DNA of 5,115 bases from Peptococcaceae bacterium BRH_c23 (lineage in GTDB: Bacteria > Bacillota_B > Desulfitobacteriia > Desulfitobacteriales > Desulfitobacteriaceae): positions 1-5,115 of the forward strand of contig LADV01000017.1 of the NCBI GenBank assembly GCA_000961805.1, written 5' to 3'. Made by a program: the position numbers and the translations under genes. The notes beneath the pieces are model-generated. The model worked only from the letters and a program-made list of their open reading frames with translations. It made no database searches and had not been told where the DNA came from. Shown one piece after another: positions 5,071-5,115 of the stretch; positions within the stretch are counted from its first letter, which is position 1; each line of letters starts with the position of its first letter.

Positions 5071-5115
5071 TGGTCGGAGCGACATGATTTGAACATGCGA
5101 CCTCTACCACCCCAA
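5071..5115 (-). tRNA. tRNA-Pro(GGG), 3' part; 5' part beyond the window
   Basis: Read on the minus strand from 5115 to 5071 the sequence gives anticodon loop TTGGGGT, anticodon-stem 3' strand GGTAG, variable loop AGGTC, T arm GCATG-TTCAAAT-CATGT, acceptor strand CGCTCCG, discriminator A and an encoded CCA. Counting back from the T stem puts GGG at positions 34-36, which decodes proline CCC. The first T-stem pair is G-U. Positions 1-31 lie outside the window. The 3' end faces the island, the usual geometry of a tRNA integration site. Confidence 0.9.

Noticed and set aside
1..5115. CRISPR array, retron RNA or reverse transcriptase, insertion sequence, integrase
   Set aside because: No regularly spaced repeats, no RT motifs, and no transposase or integrase frames were seen on either strand.

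Overview
The window looks like part of a genomic island in a low-to-mid GC Gram-positive bacterium, probably Bacillota/Clostridia. That is inferred from purine-rich ribosome binding sites, GTG and TTG starts, a Firmicute-like tRNA-Pro and a DUF3102-type fragment; no taxonomic search was possible. Almost every gene lies on the minus strand, so the biological order runs from the right end to the left.

Right edge (about 4540-5115). The 3' half of a tRNA-Pro(GGG) enters from the right. Its 3' end points into the island, as is usual for tRNA integration sites. It is followed by a cluster of hairpins, at least one a convincing terminator, and by a C-terminal fragment of a RadC-like JAB-domain protein.

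Centre (569-4538). This is the collapsed skeleton of a type 1 BREX phage-defence operon. In order on the minus strand come brxA without its last residues, the last ~55 codons of pglX, an inserted block of three other genes, the first ~48 codons of pglZ, and the last ~175 codons of brxL. The canonical order is brxA-brxB-brxC-pglX-pglZ-brxL. Two internal deletions are therefore inferred: brxA into pglX, removing brxB and brxC, and pglZ into brxL. BREX cannot function here.

The block between pglX and pglZ holds an intact AAA/ABC-type ATPase (447 aa) and an overlapping HNH nuclease gene, an arrangement like PtuA/PtuB of Septu and the retron ATPase-HNH effectors. A small unrecognised gene follows. 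The ATPase frame is undamaged. The HNH gene has an in-frame stop after codon 51 and a probable one-base frameshift near its end, and the third gene may carry a one-base loss in a G run. The block was probably a second defence system nested in BREX, and its nuclease now seems disabled.

Left edge (1-568). There are three gene scraps: a DUF3102-like C-terminal piece with coiled-coil heptads and a perfect 28-bp palindrome, an unrecognised C-terminal fragment on the plus strand, and a 29-codon minus-strand frame just after brxL. Together with the deletions these suggest a decaying island rebuilt by repeated recombination.
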